From Flavobacteriales bacterium (GTDB lineage: Bacteria > Bacteroidota > Bacteroidia > Flavobacteriales_F > PHOS-HE28), in contig JADKAN010000004.1 in assembly GCA_016719225.1 (NCBI GenBank), positions 1 through 64,000 of the forward strand: 64,000 nt of DNA. Reading direction: 5' to 3'. Shown piece by piece: positions 10,894-19,041 of the stretch (position 1 is the stretch's first letter; every line of letters starts with the position of its first letter). The notes under the pieces are model-generated. The model saw only the letters and a program-made list of their open reading frames with translations. It had not been told where the DNA came from and did not search any database. The translations under genes were made by a program, and so were the position numbers.

Positions 10894-11487
10894 CTAACTA
10901 AACAGATCGAATTGTTCATTCGGCCATGGGCACTCATCCAACGCACATGGATTGAATCGAGTGATCGCATAGAGCATTGCCGGAACCTCCTTATTGTTCA
11001 TCTCGAATAGGGCATACAGGCGGCTACAATACCCTTTGCTCGAATGATCCGGCAACTGGTGCTCCTTGACCCAATGTTGCACGCCAAGCTTGCCCAACAT
11101 GCCAAATACATCGGGACCACTTGGAACAATGCCGGTCCGGGTCGGTTCGTGACGCAAATTCGCCCATGCATTGATGGAGACCGGATGAACGAGCAGTTCC
11201 ACCGGAGCACGATGGTAGAAGGCGTCTTTGAAGCGGACTTTGTCAACCAACATGCATAGTGCCGCCCAAGGCCGAGGCAACTTCAGATCGAGGCCCATGA
11301 CGGTTTCCGAGCGCACCTCCCTTCGTCCGGAATCCCACTCGTAGTAGGTTACCAACCCGTTTGTTCCATCCGCAAGCATAATGCTATAGTCCTCGGCGAT
11401 ACCATCCTCCGTTGTCTGGTAAGCGGTCGGAACATTGAATGCCCGCCGCATTCCAAGGGGATCAATACTGAGGATACCAGGTAGCAT
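10894..11487 (-). CDS. Hypothetical protein of the defence island (intact)
   Basis: A clean 197-codon frame from ATG 11487 to a stop at 10894. It begins MLPGILSIDPLGMRRAFNVP and ends NPCALDECPWPNEQFDLFS. There is no signal peptide or membrane segment. It is rich in aromatic residues and has a mixed alpha/beta feel (ETVMGLDLKLPRPWAALCML, VELLVHPVSINAWANLRHE). I do not recognise the family. It lies about 105 bases upstream of the PLD-helicase on the same strand and is the only gene of the island without a visible frameshift. This makes it useful as an internal control for whether the other breaks are errors. A role in the restriction system is inference from position only. Confidence 0.6.
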   Translation of the reverse strand: MLPGILSIDPLGMRRAFNVPTAYQTTEDGIAEDYSIMLADGTNGLVTYYEWDSGRREVRSETVMGLDLKLPRPWAALCMLVDKVRFKDAFYHRAPVELLVHPVSINAWANLRHEPTRTGIVPSGPDVFGMLGKLGVQHWVKEHQLPDHSSKGYCSRLYALFEMNNKEVPAMLYAITRFNPCALDECPWPNEQFDLFS

Positions 11488-11598
11488 GTGAACTGTTCAT
11501 TTTAGTCCTCGCAGTTGGTTTTGAGCCTATGTCTGCAAAACGTATCCAGAGAAAGCGTCACTCAATTGTCTATCTGACGATAATGATACAAGAACGGA

Positions 11599-12038
11599 TC
11601 AGAGCTTAATTCCCAATCGCCCCAGGCCTTCGCGGATGAGCTTGGTGTCGGTTGCATTCTTCTCCACCTCAGGGAGTAAAACGACCGCACACCGCTCTCC
11701 CGGATGAGCGCGTTCCTTAAAGACCGCTTCACAATGGTCCTTGATCTTGTCCTTATCAACGTTGATAGGCCGGATGATCAAAAGCTTTTTGGGAAGTGGA
11801 TGCAGGAGGAGGTACATGATCGCGGCCCTGATCTTTTGGCTGTTCCGGATTCGATCTCGAATACCAGTTTGCGCTTCTCCACGGCACCGTCCAATTGGAT
11901 CCACTTTCCGCCCACGGGTATTTCGACCCCTGCAACCCCCTTCTTATAGTCTAAGCCGTCATTCATGAAGAGGCCATTCATGATATCCCATATCGGCTTC
12001 TCATGGCTCAGGTTTCCAGTCTTCCGCTTTGCGCACAT
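11599..12038 (-). pseudogene. Small hypothetical protein, one frameshift; possible nuclease-like fold
   Basis: Start ATG 12038 (MCAKRKTGNLSHEKPIWDIM). The first frame holds GGKWIQLDGAVEKRKLVFEI and ESGTAK, then breaks near 11845. The next frame continues KIRAAIMYLLLHPLPKKLLI and ends VEKNATDTKLIREGLGRLGI at 11599. Adding one base joins them into about 146 residues. The acidic strand VFEIESG followed by a basic helix is faintly like a PD-(D/E)xK nuclease core, but this is only an impression. It is the first gene of the minus-strand island and is transcribed away from the XRE gene at 12395. Confidence 0.5.
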
Positions 12039-12394
12039 AATTGTGTGATTTTACTCATGGAGCTGCCCGTAGAGCTTGTCATAAGCTCGTTCGCCAGACA
12101 GGAACCTGCATGCTGGTAGGCATTACGCCGCCAACTGGCAGGTCTTCTGTGCGCGCGCTTCGCGGCGGCTCCGCTGGCATCTCCGCCACCAGGTGCTGCT
12201 TAGGCTGCCGTATGCACAGACCGCTGATCAGCCTTCTTATGCCGTTAGGTATACATTTATAAAGCAATAACCTGCGCTGCGCACTATTCACAGATCGCTG
12301 TTGAATTCTCTGCGGAACGGCTCTTACCCCTTTACACTGCGCCGGTTAGCTTCGCTTTCGCTCCGCTTCGTTCACATGGATAATAAATAACACG
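12039..12394. other. Divergent intergenic region, no gene seen
   Basis: About 355 bases separate the island's first minus-strand gene from the plus-strand XRE gene, so promoters for both should lie here. It contains short GC-rich inverted stretches (for example around 12150-12190) and a lower-GC zone at 12250-12280, but no clear -7/-33 pair, operator or open frame with protein-like content. Confidence 0.4.
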
Positions 12395-12664
12395 ATGGTG
12401 GGAAAGCAGATCGTATTGTTTCGCAGCACGCAGGGGCATAACCAAAGCCAATTCGCGGCGCTGCTAGGTATGGATAGATCCACCCTTAGCCGGTATGAAT
12501 CCGGGAAACGGAAGCTGCCCTTCTACCGCGTGGAGCAGATGGCGAAGGTTTTGCAGTTGCCATTGTCGCATTTCGCTACTCCGGGACCCGAAGGAATTGT
12601 GATCTCGGTAAAGATCGCGGCGCCGAAGCCGCCTCCGACCGAAACGGGGGAGGCGGGCACCTAG
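12395..12664 (+). CDS. XRE-type helix-turn-helix protein
   Basis: 89 codons from ATG 12395. Residues about 5-58 form a Cro/CI-type HTH: IVLFRSTQGHNQSQFAALLG (helices 1-2), MDRSTLSRYESGKRKLP (recognition helix with the usual SxxSRYExGKR pattern), YRVEQMAKVLQLPLSHF. The tail is Pro/Lys-rich (PKPPPTETGEAG). A DNA-binding repressor or antitoxin-like regulator is expected. No toxin gene is next to it. Upstream lies the start of the defence island on the opposite strand; downstream, 73 bases away, begins a 22-bp tandem repeat that could contain its binding sites. Confidence 0.8.
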   Translation: MVGKQIVLFRSTQGHNQSQFAALLGMDRSTLSRYESGKRKLPFYRVEQMAKVLQLPLSHFATPGPEGIVISVKIAAPKPPPTETGEAGT

Positions 12665-12737
12665 GTGCCTAGCCGGTACCGACTGAAGGGTTCAAACGTC
12701 CATTCCTTCTGGTGAACGGCGGACGGATAGGCACTTC

Positions 12738-13131
12738 ATGTGGGGGTCACCTGAGCTTGAGCTTGATGTGGTGTCACCCTAAGCTTGATGTGTGGATACC
12801 TTAAGCTTGATGTGGGGTCACCTTAAGCCCATGTGGTGGTACCTTAAGCTTAATGTGGTGACACCCCAAGCTTGATGTAGAGGCACCTTAAGCTTGATGT
12901 AGTGTCACCCTAAGCTTGATGTGGTGTCACCCTAAGCTTGATGTGGTGTCACCCTAAGCTTGATGTAGTGTCACCCTAAGCTTGATGTAGTGTCACCCTA
13001 AGCTTGATGTAGTGTCACCCTAAGCTTGATGTAGTGTCACCCTAAGCTTGATGTAGTGTCACCCTAAGCTTGATGTGGTGTCACCTTAAGCCTCATGTGG
13101 TGGCACCTTAAGCTTCATGTAGGATGAATTT
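12738..13131. repeat. 22-bp tandem repeat array, about 18 units
   Basis: Head-to-tail units with consensus AAGCTTGATGTAGTGTCACC plus CT. Unit starts fall at 12781, 12803, 12825 (21 bp), 12846, 12868, 12890, then every 22 bp to 13110. The five units from 12956 to 13065 are identical. Units toward both ends differ progressively (GGTG for AGTG, CTTCATG or CCCATG for CTTGATG, TACC for CACC). That is the pattern expected when the centre expanded recently and the edges aged. Each complete unit carries a HindIII site (AAGCTT). There are no spacers, so it is not a CRISPR array. No open frame of 22-bp-derived protein is credible, since 22 is not a multiple of three. Confidence 0.95.
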
Positions 13132-13503
13132 CAGCTTGAGATCCGCTCCTGCGTGCTTCGCCTCCTGGTTCTCCGGGAAAGGTCCTCTTCTTTCAGCCCG
13201 CCGTTGGGCGTATCGCTTAAATACCTCCGACGTCCGCTTGATCGACGCAGCGGGGAAAGGACCGGAACGTCTGGTACGCCTCATAAAACAAGCCTCGTTA
13301 CACCAAATTGCTTTTGGCAATTTATTTTCCGTTCGGCAACAAACCTGCTGCATGCATTGCCATTGCTGTAAATGGTTTGGCAACAAAGTTGCCAAATGGT
13401 CAAATGATAGTATCTAGTATAACCATATTAAAAATGCTTCGTTGCAACCCACAAAACACAGAACGGCTGGCATCCTGAACAACTGCTGAAAAAAAACAAC
13501 ACG

Positions 13504-14124
13504 ATGAAAACAAACATCAAACTCGCCCTCGCCTCTTTGTCGAACCTCCGTGTGCTTGCGTTGCTGCGGCGCGTCATACAGATGCTCACGGGAAATGCCA
13601 ACTTTCCAACACCCCTTGTCCCCTTGGCCGACATGGAACTGTTGGCGAATAAACTGGACGATGCCATAGCAGAAGCAAAGGAAGGAAGCCGTGTAAGTAA
13701 GTACCAACGCAACACCTTCGTAGCGCAAGCGAAAGTGATGCTCGCCTCCCAAGCTGATTATGTGCGCGCCGTAAGCAAGGGTGACGCGGACATGCTGGTG
13801 ACAAGCGGTTTTGACATGGCCAAGCAACCCGAACACTACGGTGTCCCTTCAGCGCCTGTAAGGCTTACCAGCCGCGCCACGAACGTGTCCCAGGAGGTGG
13901 AGGTCCGCTGGCCCAAGAGCACGGGCGTACTGGGTCACCGCGTGTTCATGACGGACAAGGACCCGGTAACCGACCCTGTTTGGCAGTATGTGGACTTCAC
14001 CAGCCGTACGAGCTTCGTGTTCACCGGTCTGGAGAGCTACAAGCCCTACTGGTTCAGCGTTACCTCCATCGGTGCCGCCGGTGAGAGCGACCTGAGCAAG
14101 CCCATCCTCGGCCGTGCCGCTTAA
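13504..14124 (+). CDS. Fibronectin type III-like domain protein
   Basis: 206 codons from ATG 13504. The N-terminal half is helical (MKTNIKLALASLSNLRVLAL, then ELLANKLDDAIAEAKEGSRV). Residues about 118-205 look like one fibronectin-III domain: VPSAPVRLTSRATNVSQEVE, VRWPKSTGVLGHRVFM, FTGLESYKPYWFSVTSIGAA, SDLSKPILGRAA. The YWFSVTSIGAAGESDLS ending is the usual FN3 F and G strands. It has no obvious cleavable signal peptide, so it is probably cytoplasmic or exported by an unknown path. It is single-gene with its own terminator directly after. Function unknown. Confidence 0.75.
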   Translation: MKTNIKLALASLSNLRVLALLRRVIQMLTGNANFPTPLVPLADMELLANKLDDAIAEAKEGSRVSKYQRNTFVAQAKVMLASQADYVRAVSKGDADMLVTSGFDMAKQPEHYGVPSAPVRLTSRATNVSQEVEVRWPKSTGVLGHRVFMTDKDPVTDPVWQYVDFTSRTSFVFTGLESYKPYWFSVTSIGAAGESDLSKPILGRAA

Positions 14125-14180
14125 GCTCCAGAGAGCGCACCGCAACGTACGTGCGGACCCGTACTTCTTCTTCCAAGCAC

Positions 14181-14210
14181 AAAGACCCCGGCCGAATGCC
14201 GGGGTCTTTT
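14181..14210 (+). terminator. Rho-independent terminator after the FN3-like gene
   Basis: The stem AAAGACCCCGGC pairs with GCCGGGGTCTTTT around a short CGAAT loop, followed by a T run. It lies about 56 bases after the stop of the FN3-like gene. It is the clearest terminator in the window. Confidence 0.9.
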
Positions 14211-14649
14211 TCGTTCCTGCTCTTTCGGCAGCGGGCCTGGTGCCACCCAGGCGCGAAGCGGATCGCGATCAGCTGGACGTGCCGGACCTCCGGGATGGGT
14301 TCCGGTCCACGTAGGTAACGGTGGTGCCGAGGGCTTCACTCATGCTGCGGGTCACCGCAACCTTGGAGCCTGGATGCGGATGCGCACGGCGCTATCCTGG
14401 GCGTGGAATACCTGGACCTAGCGCTGCGCCATGGGGACCAAGAAGTAAAGGCAGGGTTCTTGGTCGGCTGGCCTGGGCCGTGGCCTGCATAGCGGGCCGC
14501 CCCTCCGCCCGACCCTAGGGGCGTTCCTTCCCCGCTACCAGGACGGGGTCTGGCGGGATCGCAGCAGCTGTGCGGCCGTTTTCCGCGGATATCCGTCGCG
14601 AGTGCTCTTCGGCACGTGATCGGTGGGGTTCCGGGAAAACCCATTCCAA
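14211..14649. other. GC-rich intergenic stretch, nothing recognised
   Basis: About 440 bases without a frame that looks like protein. No tandem repeat was seen; short self-complementary GC-rich words are present, as expected at this composition. Confidence 0.4.
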
Positions 14650-14874
14650 ATGAACAAGCAGGACGATTCCCGGAACGGAGCGGGCAAAAAGCCCCAAAGC
14701 TCCCCTATCCCTTCGGAAGGCTCGCGGAAACCCACGGGCAAGGAGAACAACTCGCCTCAAGAGACCGTCGGCACCAAGACACCGGGGGTGAAAAAGGATG
14801 AGGACCTGCCGGTGGCCGCAGAGCGCAAGGCGCGGCTTGATGGTACCAAGGAGAAGACCGACGGTCGCGCGTAG
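14650..14874 (+). CDS. Small hydrophilic hypothetical protein
   Basis: 74 residues from ATG 14650 (MNKQDDSRNGAGKKPQSSPI), rich in Lys, Ser, Pro, Gly and charged residues (PGVKKDEDLP, ARLDGTKEKTDGRA). No hydrophobic core, so probably unstructured. Such small disordered proteins are common in this kind of genome and easily missed. The third-base composition matches neighbouring genes. I do not recognise the family; the gene could be spurious. Confidence 0.45.
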   Translation: MNKQDDSRNGAGKKPQSSPIPSEGSRKPTGKENNSPQETVGTKTPGVKKDEDLPVAAERKARLDGTKEKTDGRA

Positions 14875-14924
14875 GGACCGGCAACTTCCAACAGCCGCCT
14901 TCCGCGGTGCGGGGCTGGACCCGC

Positions 14925-15308
14925 TCAGAGGATGACCCAGCTCCCGCCGCCGGTGCAGAGGATGACGAAGGCGATGGCGAAGAAGAGGAGGTCATAGTGC
15001 CAGCCGTAGGCTTCCTTCTCGTAGAAGTGCTTGTGCCATACGAAGATCTTGCGGTGCATGGCGCCCAGCGTCACCACCATGATGATGGCGGCACCCACTT
15101 GGGCGAAGATGCCCAGGACGATGGAGATAGCGGCGATGACCTCCATCGCTCCAAGAAGACGGGTGGCCCCCGATGAGAAACCGAGGGACTTGCCCCGCTC
15201 CTCCGGCTTCTGCAGGTCGCTCTTGCCGCTGGAGAAGAACACGATCCCGGTAACGGCCCTTAGCACGAGCAAGGCAAGCGGAACCCCTTGTGATACATCC
15301 ACGAGCAT
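14925..15308 (-). CDS. DoxX family membrane protein
   Basis: 127 residues from ATG 15308 (MLVDVSQGVPLALLVLRAVT). This start places the first membrane helix at the N-terminus; an earlier in-frame ATG at 15389 would add 27 unlikely residues. Four hydrophobic segments are visible: LALLVLRAVTGIVFF, LLGAMEVIAAISIVLGIF, VGAAIIMVVTLGAM and YDLLFFAIAFVILCTGG. The SSGKSDLQKPEE loop after helix 1 and the ending with GGGSWVIL fit DoxX/DoxD-like proteins. The biochemical role of these proteins is variable (redox or membrane integrity). It stands alone on the minus strand. Confidence 0.8.
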   Translation of the reverse strand: MLVDVSQGVPLALLVLRAVTGIVFFSSGKSDLQKPEERGKSLGFSSGATRLLGAMEVIAAISIVLGIFAQVGAAIIMVVTLGAMHRKIFVWHKHFYEKEAYGWHYDLLFFAIAFVILCTGGGSWVIL

Positions 15309-15672
15309 GTTACGTTTGTTGGGCAACGCACGGAAAGGGGAATGGTTCAATGGGGCGGTGAAAAGGAGAGCAATTGTCTTTTCGAGCACGGTCGGGAAAG
15401 ACAGTGCTCAACAGGATGGCTTGTATGAGCGCGCTAGAGCGCGTCACTGTCGTTCCGGGCGCTGGTCAAAAAAGACATTCCGATGCGTAACAATGCAACG
15501 TACAACGCACTGTTGCTTGTCCCCACCGGGCACACGTTGCGCACGCAGCGAAGTCCCGCTGCGCGAATGTCCGATGTGACACCTGGCTTCGATCTGTTTG
15601 AAGAACATCGTGTTATTTCACACCTTGGCCCTTCCGAAGACACCCCATGGAACCCACCGACCTTAGCCCCCG
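15309..15672. other. Intergenic region, no gene recognised
   Basis: About 360 bases between the divergent DoxX and acetyltransferase-like genes. Both promoters should be here. No clear box, repeat or coding frame was found. Confidence 0.35.
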
Positions 15673-16470
15673 ATGACCATCGCCCCTTTTACCCTGGAGG
15701 ACCTCGAGGACCTCGCCGAGCTGGAACCGGCCGACTGGGACGTGATGATGGGCCGCCTGCGCTGGCACCTCAGCACCCCCTACGCCGTAGCGATCAAGAG
15801 CGTGTTCGGCGAAGCGATGGTGAGCGGGCTGGGCACCGCGATCGCGCACAATGGCTCGGGCTGGATCGGCGAACGCCTGATGATGCCGCGCTTCAAAGGC
15901 CCGGAGCTGGAAGGTGAGCTGCTGGACGCCCTGATGCAGGAGCTGCACGCCCGCGATTGCGCCACGCTACTGGCGCTGGTGCCCCCGGAAAGCAAAGCGG
16001 TGTTCGCGGAACGGGGCTTTGCCCACGAAGGTGATTATGTCCTGTATGCCGGCGGGAAGTCGGAAGCGCCGACGCTGGACGAGGTGGAGCTCTGCGAGCC
16101 GCACCACAGCATGGGCATCCTGCACTTGGACCGCAACGCGACCGGCGAGGACCGCCGCATTTTGATGAGCGAGCATTTCTACGCGGGCCGCATCTACGTG
16201 GAAAAAGGCCGCGTGCGCGGCACCTATCTCCCCCTGCTGGGCGACGGCCTGGTGCAAGCGGACCGCCCCGACGTGGGCGAGGAGCTGATGCGCTGGCACA
16301 TGCCCCACGTCACCGAGGTGTGGGTGCCGGAAGCGAACGCGGTGGCGCAGGAGTTCCTGCAGATCCGCGGATACACGGTGCAAGGCCGTCGCCACCGCAT
16401 GCGCCACGGCACACCGGTGGACTGGCGGCCGGAGTTCAACTACGGCTGGATCAGTGAACGGTTGGGGTAG
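15673..16470 (+). CDS. GNAT-like acetyltransferase domain protein
   Basis: 265 residues from ATG 15673 (MTIAPFTLEDLEDLAELEPA). The N-terminal half follows the GNAT pattern: PADWDVMMGRLRWHLSTPYA, VSGLGTAIAHNGSGWIGERL, a G-x-E-L-L-DALMQEL helix and a LLALVPPESKAVFAERGFAH stretch (motif B-like, ending in the GF expected near the acetyl-CoA site). The C-terminal half (about 150-265) is a second, related fold with RILMSEHFYAGRIYVEKGRV and EFLQIRGYTVQGRRHRM. A two-domain GNAT arrangement is likely. Substrate unknown. It precedes the REP-like repeat block. Confidence 0.65.
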   Translation: MTIAPFTLEDLEDLAELEPADWDVMMGRLRWHLSTPYAVAIKSVFGEAMVSGLGTAIAHNGSGWIGERLMMPRFKGPELEGELLDALMQELHARDCATLLALVPPESKAVFAERGFAHEGDYVLYAGGKSEAPTLDEVELCEPHHSMGILHLDRNATGEDRRILMSEHFYAGRIYVEKGRVRGTYLPLLGDGLVQADRPDVGEELMRWHMPHVTEVWVPEANAVAQEFLQIRGYTVQGRRHRMRHGTPVDWRPEFNYGWISERLG

Positions 16471-17057
16471 CGTTTGTTCCTTCTCGCCATCGCGGGCCTG
16501 ATACCAACCGTCATCGCGAGGCGCTGCGAAGCGCCCCGATACGTATCGGGGTCCTTTTGGCGTCCGCGACCGTGATCCCAACCACATCACGATCTAGCGT
16601 ACCAACACGGGATCGCTTCGCCCCAAAGCGGGCTCGCGATGACGCTGGTGTTTATCGCGAGATCCCGATACGTATCGGGGTCCTTTTGGCGTCCGCGACG
16701 GTACTCCCAACCACATCACGATCTAGCGCACTAACACGGGATCGCTTCGCCCCAAAGCGGGCTCGCGATGACGCGCGGGTTATCGCGGGCCGGGTGTTAG
16801 CTGTCATCGCGAAGCTCTGCGAAGCGATCTTACGGAGCACGCGAACGAGCACACGACCGCCTGTGTGCGACCCCGGCTCTACGGCCGGGGTGACAGACCC
16901 GTGCGCGAGCGCAAGCCAGTCAGCGGTTGTCATGCCGGGCTTGACCCGGTATCGCACAAGAACGCGCACGCGACCGACTATGTGAGCCCCAAAGCGGCCT
17001 CGCAATGACGCCGGGGGCTATGCGGCCCCTTTTAGCACGCGCGGGATCTCGTCGTCC
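16471..17057. repeat. REP-like intergenic repeat block
   Basis: Two near-identical direct copies (about 16531-16650 and 16661-16780) share GATCGCTTCGCCCCAAAGCG, GGCTCGCGATGACGC, CACATCACGATCTAGCG and TCCTTTTGGCGTCCGCGAC. Both begin with the palindrome core CCCGATACGTATCGGG (16534-16551 and 16664-16679). Single or inverted variants (GTCATCGCGA...GCTGCGAAGCG) follow near 16805-16830 and again near 18015-18040. There is no credible gene inside. These are dispersed palindromic repeats of the REP kind. Confidence 0.8.
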
Positions 17058-17870
17058 TTACACAGGCACCGCCATCACCGGGCAACGCACCGCACGCAAC
17101 ACGCGCTCGGTCTTGCTGCCGCGGAGCATATCCAGGAAGCCATCGTGGCCCTTGGTCGCCATCACCACCAGGTCCGCGCTGGTCGCTTCGGCCACGTTCA
17201 CGATGGTTTCCACGGGGTCGCCCAGCCGGAGCATGTGCTCCACGGTCCAGTTCGGATGTTCCGGAACGGTGACCACGGGTGCCTTGTACTCCCCGCCCAC
17301 ATGCAAGAACGTGAAGCGGACGCGCCCGTCAGACAACGCTTTCGCGGTGCTTACGGCCATGTCGATGGCGCGCTGCGGGCTGGGGTCCACCATCACCGGA
17401 ATGAGGATGCTGCGGAGGTTGACCTTCCCGGTGTCGGCATCCACCAAGCCCTTGGCGTTCTCAGGGACGAAGAGCGTGGGTTCGCCAGCACCGCGCGCGA
17501 GCGGCTCGGCCACCTTGCGCTTGCCCCAGTTGTTCCCACTGCCTTGGTTCGTGGCCAGCACGATGAGGTCGGAGTGATCCTCCTTCAGATGATCCAAGCA
17601 ACTGCTCACGGGGCGCTTGCCCTTCATCATCTTCTTGTGCACCCGCATCCCGATCTGCTCGAACTCTTCCAGGTCGTGCTCATCCTTCAGCATGCCCCAT
17701 TTGCATAAGGTCTTGCGAACACCGGGGAGGTCGGACCACTCGCCCTCGCCGGTGCCGTCGACGTGCATGATGGTGAGCGCGCCTTTGGTAGTGGCGGCGA
17801 GGCGCAGGGCGATCAGGAAGGCCGTGGTGCTGCCGTGTCCGAGGTCGGTGGGATGGAAGATGTGCTTCAT
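17058..17870 (-). CDS. Universal stress protein, two Usp domains
   Basis: 270 residues from ATG 17870 (MKHIFHPTDLGHGSTTAFLI). Two UspA-type alpha/beta domains are visible. Domain 1 (about 1-140) ends DLIVLATNQGSGNNW...LARGAGEPTLFVPE. Domain 2 (about 150-270) begins RSILIPVMVDPSPQRAIDMA and ends ADLVVMATKGHDGFLDMLRG, SKTERVLRAVRCPVMAVPV. The GxxG(9)G(S/T) ATP-binding pattern is partly kept in domain 2 (GHDGFLDMLRGS). The role is general stress physiology, cytoplasmic. A TACCTTGC box (17886-17893 on the plus strand) lies 16 bases upstream. The gene is divergent from nuoJ. Confidence 0.85.
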   Translation of the reverse strand: MKHIFHPTDLGHGSTTAFLIALRLAATTKGALTIMHVDGTGEGEWSDLPGVRKTLCKWGMLKDEHDLEEFEQIGMRVHKKMMKGKRPVSSCLDHLKEDHSDLIVLATNQGSGNNWGKRKVAEPLARGAGEPTLFVPENAKGLVDADTGKVNLRSILIPVMVDPSPQRAIDMAVSTAKALSDGRVRFTFLHVGGEYKAPVVTVPEHPNWTVEHMLRLGDPVETIVNVAEATSADLVVMATKGHDGFLDMLRGSKTERVLRAVRCPVMAVPV

Positions 17871-18121
17871 GAGGGGGATGGTGGTGCAAGGTAGCCGTGG
17901 GTGGTGGGCTGGAAGTTGAGCTTGATCAGGCGATCAGATGGTGGATCCGATATGGCTCGGATGCGTATCGGAGGATCGTGAGGTACGGCTTGGGATGTGT
18001 TATACCCGCTTTCGTCATCGCGAGGGGCTGCGAAGCGATCTTCCTGAGCACAAGAACGCCTCGCCAAAAGCACACACGTACTGTTGAAATCCGTTATCGT
18101 GCTCCATTTCCCCCGAAGGCT

Positions 18122-18152
18122 TTACTTTCGCCGCCGTCCGATACGTATCGGA
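18122..18152 (+). promoter_or_regulatory. Putative nuoJ promoter box and palindrome
   Basis: TACTTTCG at 18122-18129 is close to the Bacteroidota -7 consensus TAnnTTTG. Directly after it, 18137-18152 is a perfect 16-bp palindrome, TCCGATACGTATCGGA, with the same GATACGTATC core as the repeats at 16534 and 16664. The nuoJ ATG is at 18170. The palindrome could be an operator or just a member of the repeat family. Confidence 0.45.
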
Positions 18153-18169
18153 CCCGCTCACGGGCACTC

Positions 18170-18712
18170 ATGCTATACCTCTTCTACTTCTTCGCTGCCA
18201 TCTCGGTCATCGCCGCATTGGTGGTGGTGTCGGCGAGAAGCCCGATCAATAGCGCGATCGCGCTGGTGGTGTGTTTCCTGAGCATCGCCGGGCACTATAT
18301 CCTGCTGAACGCGCAGTTCCTCGCCATGGTGCACGTGATCGTGTATACCGGGGCGATCCTGATCCTGATGCTCTTTGTGATCATGCTCCTGAACATGAAC
18401 ATGATGATCGAGGTGCAGAAGCCCGCGATCACGAAGATCCTCGCCGTGATCACCGGCGGCCTCTTCTTCCTGGTGTTGCTGGCGGCCACCAAGCAAGGGT
18501 TGAGCACCCCGGTGCCCGCCACCTTCGACCCCGGTGTCGGCCTGGTGAAAAGCATCGGCATCGCCCTCTTCCGCGATTATCTCCTGCCCTTCGAGCTGAG
18601 CAGCGTCCTCTTCCTGTCGGCCACGGCCGGGGCGATCATGCTGGCCAAGAAGGACAATTCCCCCAACGTGAACCGCCCGCCCAGCAGCGAGCCTAACGGG
18701 AACGCCGCCTGA
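18170..18712 (+). CDS. nuoJ: NADH-quinone oxidoreductase subunit J
   Basis: 180 residues from ATG 18170 (MLYLFYFFAAISVIAALVVV). The frame is open further upstream but that part is repeat-derived and does not look like NuoJ. Five hydrophobic segments are visible, including NSAIALVVCFLSIAGHYILL and AMVHVIVYTGAILILMLFVI, the conserved VYTGAILILMLFVIM signature of NuoJ with the pi-bulge helix. The hydrophilic tail PSSEPNGNAA follows. It is a subunit of the proton-pumping membrane arm of complex I. Its stop overlaps the nuoK start (TGATG), so translation is coupled. It opens the nuoJKLMN operon. Confidence 0.95.
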   Translation: MLYLFYFFAAISVIAALVVVSARSPINSAIALVVCFLSIAGHYILLNAQFLAMVHVIVYTGAILILMLFVIMLLNMNMMIEVQKPAITKILAVITGGLFFLVLLAATKQGLSTPVPATFDPGVGLVKSIGIALFRDYLLPFELSSVLFLSATAGAIMLAKKDNSPNVNRPPSSEPNGNAA

Positions 18713-19041
18713 TGGAGCACGTGATGACCGCCATCCGCGTGGTGCCGCTGGACAGCTACCTGGTCCTGAGCTTCCTGCTGTTCAGCATCGGGATGGTGGG
18801 CGCCTTGGTGCGCCGGAACGTCATCATCGTGATCATGTGCCTGGAGCTGATGCTCAACAGCGTGAACCTGCTTTTGGTGGCCTTCAGCGCTTACCACAGC
18901 GACCCCGGCGCACAGATCATGGTGTTCTTCATTATGCTCGTTGCCGCTGCGGAAGTGACGGTGGGCCTGTCGATCCTGGTGCTGATGAAGCGCAACACCG
19001 ATAGTGTGGACATGAACATCCTGAACCGCCTGAAATGGTAA
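18712..19041 (+). CDS. nuoK: NADH-quinone oxidoreductase subunit K
   Basis: 109 residues. Three membrane helices: YLVLSFLLFSIGMVGALV, NVIIVIMCLELMLNSVNLLL and IMVFFIMLVAAAEVTVGLSI. The two conserved glutamates of NuoK are present, in CLELMLNSVNL and AAAEVTVGL; they form part of the proton path. It starts at the ATG that overlaps the nuoJ stop; an in-frame ATG at 18724 (MTAIRV) is the alternative. It overlaps nuoL by 7 bases. Confidence 0.95.
   Translation: MEHVMTAIRVVPLDSYLVLSFLLFSIGMVGALVRRNVIIVIMCLELMLNSVNLLLVAFSAYHSDPGAQIMVFFIMLVAAAEVTVGLSILVLMKRNTDSVDMNILNRLKW

Noticed and set aside
12120..12260. Integron attC-like site (ACCTAAC read on the minus strand)
   Set aside because: Only one core box fits RYYYAAC; the partner GTTRRRY box and the paired stem were not convincing, and no integrase is in the window.
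12738..13131. Possible CRISPR array
   Set aside because: Units are contiguous with a 22-bp period and have no unique spacers; no cas genes are near.
16557..16985. 142-codon open frame in the repeat block
   Set aside because: It is a translation of the REP-like direct repeat and contains the same peptide twice.
17897..18169. Longer N-terminus for NuoJ
   Set aside because: The extension reads through a REP-like repeat and the promoter region; the first helix of NuoJ begins at 18170.
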